From: Candidatus Omnitrophica bacterium 4484_49
GTDB taxonomy: Bacteria > Omnitrophota > Gorgyraeia > Kaelpiales > Kaelpiaceae
Length of the DNA stretch: 15,126 nucleotides
Assembly (NCBI GenBank): GCA_002085265.1
Contig: NATI01000039.1
Coordinates: 1-15,126, forward strand
Reading direction: 5' to 3'
A program made the translations under genes and the position numbers. The notes below the pieces were generated by a model that saw only the letters and a program-made list of their open reading frames with translations, was not told where the DNA came from and ran no database searches. Positions 14,000 to 15,126 of this stretch are shown here, one piece after another; the stretch's first letter is position 1, and each line of letters starts with the position of its first letter.

Positions 14000-15126
14000 C
14001 AGTTGTAATATTTGGCTATCAACTCCAGGTCGTTTCTTAAAAATAATTTAAAGTTGGTGACTTCTTTTTTTTCTAATCGGGGTATAAAATATTTATTTAT
14101 AAAATCAATATCCATAAGAATGTGAGTAATTCCGTTATGTTTCAGGAATGCCTGTAGGTGATTCAGGTCTACAAGTTTACTTTTAAATGTATAATCTTCA
14201 AAAATCGCTTCCTGATAGATAGGGATGTCGAGGTAATAACCTATGGCTCCTATGTCCAGAAGCATTATTTTGCTACTGGGAGTTAATCTCTTATTTATGT
14301 AATCCAAGAGGGGAAAAATTCTTAAATTTCTGTTCAGAAATTGCCTGCGGTTTTCTGTTTTAGTAATATACCTATAGGGTTTATATTTAAGGAAGTCTGC
14401 AAGAGGATATTTGAGGTAAAATAAACAGCAGAGAGGGACGAGATAATAGAGATGCTTTTTCCAATTATCTGGGAAATATAGACCATAGATTACCAAGAGT
14501 ATAAATAATCCTGGGATAAGAAATCGCAGCTGCTGACTGAGATAAAACCAGAACAGGATGTAGGATAAAAAGATGAGGAAAAGATAACGAGGAGATTTGT
14601 CTCTCTTGTGTTTTATAAATAATGCCAACCCCAGGAGATAAAGGATGTTGATTTTACCGTCAAAGCCTTGGGGGCTTTTAAATTCGGCTTGAAAAAGAAG
14701 ACGGAATGGTAGAAGAATAAGGTCCAGAAATGATTTTCCTCTCCCATAGCTATTAAAGTAAAGCATTAATAATTGATACTTATCCTGAGGCAGTAAATGG
14801 TTATGGAAAATGGAGGATAAAAAAGGGAAAAAAGGGTTTCCTGTATGGATCCAGTTCCTGATATAGAATGGACTTCCCACGATTATGGCAACTGAGACGT
14901 ATTTTATATATTCTGCAGTTAAAGTTTTCCAATTCTTATTCTGATAGATAAAAAACGGCAGCAGGCAAATTAACCACATCAGTCCTAAATATTTCATTCC
15001 CACGCTGTATCCTGCAAACAGTGCAGAGAGCCAGAAATATATTTTTTTATCTTCTTGAGTGTATTTTATTAAAAGGAAAAGAGCTCCCAGGGTATAAAAA
15101 GAAAAAACCAAATCCAGGTAAGCCCA
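13975..15126 (-). CDS. GT39/PMT-like GT-C membrane glycosyltransferase, 3' part (5' end outside window)
   Basis: The frame stays open to the right edge. Before the TTG at 15109-15111 it reads W-A-Y-L-D, so that TTG is an internal leucine and the true start lies beyond the window. The 383 visible residues are strongly hydrophobic, with about seven to nine membrane helices and Arg-Asn-rich loops. The segment FYIRNWIHTGNPFFPFL, followed later by a soluble C-terminal part with YINKRLTPSSKIMLLDIGAI and YYLDIP, fits bacterial GT39/ArnT/PMT-like proteins. These transfer a sugar from a polyprenyl-phosphate donor to lipid or protein outside the membrane. The catalytic acidic loop near the N terminus is missing from the window, so activity and acceptor cannot be judged. 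Its tail overlaps the GT2 gene by 17 bp, tail to tail. The GT2 product could provide its donor. Confidence 0.75.
   Translation of the reverse strand, partial: WAYLDLVFSFYTLGALFLLIKYTQEDKKIYFWLSALFAGYSVGMKYLGLMWLICLLPFFIYQNKNWKTLTAEYIKYVSVAIIVGSPFYIRNWIHTGNPFFPFLSSIFHNHLLPQDKYQLLMLYFNSYGRGKSFLDLILLPFRLLFQAEFKSPQGFDGKINILYLLGLALFIKHKRDKSPRYLFLIFLSYILFWFYLSQQLRFLIPGLFILLVIYGLYFPDNWKKHLYYLVPLCCLFYLKYPLADFLKYKPYRYITKTENRRQFLNRNLRIFPLLDYINKRLTPSSKIMLLDIGAIGYYLDIPIYQEAIFEDYTFKSKLVDLNHLQAFLKHNGITHILMDIDFINKYFIPRLEKKEVTNFKLFLRNDLELIAKYYNWYLFKLNF

Overview
The window is almost solid coding sequence with a modest, A/T-leaning base composition. It carries a secretin and an inner-membrane assembly platform, so the host is a diderm (Gram-negative type) bacterium. 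The minimal secretin, the PilM-PilN fusion and the fused ATPase do not look like a model proteobacterium. A deep-branching or candidate-phylum lineage such as Omnitrophota is my best guess, held with low confidence and by inference only.

Layout. Bases 1-125 hold the tail of a gene that looks like a class II aldolase/adducin-family protein. After a 38-bp gap, eleven genes run on the plus strand (164-13991) with overlaps of 1-35 bp or gaps of at most 4 bp, which suggests one long, translationally coupled transcription unit. In order they are: a PilM-PilN fusion (GspL-like), PilO/GspM-like, PilP/GspC-like, a short PilQ/GspD-type secretin, a membrane-anchored coiled-coil/TPR protein, a degenerate receiver protein, a GspE/PilB-type ATPase fused to a second ExeA/GspA-type AAA ATPase, a GspF/PilC platform protein, a membrane-anchored PilZ protein, a two-transmembrane PAS histidine kinase, an NtrC-family sigma-54 activator, and a family 2 (DPM1-like) glycosyltransferase. 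Convergent to these, on the minus strand, is the 3' part of a large polytopic GT-C (GT39/PMT-like) glycosyltransferase that runs off the right edge.

How the genes fit together. The gene order M(N)-O-P-Q is that of the type IV pilus alignment complex. With the assembly ATPase and platform protein added, it makes most of a type IV pilus / type II secretion envelope machine. No pilin or pseudopilin, prepilin peptidase or retraction ATPase is encoded here, so those parts must lie elsewhere. Control layers sit inside the same unit: a PilZ domain with intact cyclic-di-GMP motifs, a pseudo-receiver with Glu at the usual phospho-Asp position, and a kinase/sigma-54 activator pair comparable to PilS-PilR. 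The polyprenyl-phosphate-sugar synthase-like GT2 and the neighbouring GT-C enzyme form a plausible lipid-linked-sugar glycosylation pair, perhaps acting on envelope or pilin proteins.

The most unusual items are the tandem GspE-ExeA ATPase, the Glu-substituted receiver, and the coiled-coil/TPR protein next to the secretin. There is no CRISPR array, IS element, tRNA or rRNA that I can see, and no gene-free stretch longer than 38 bp.
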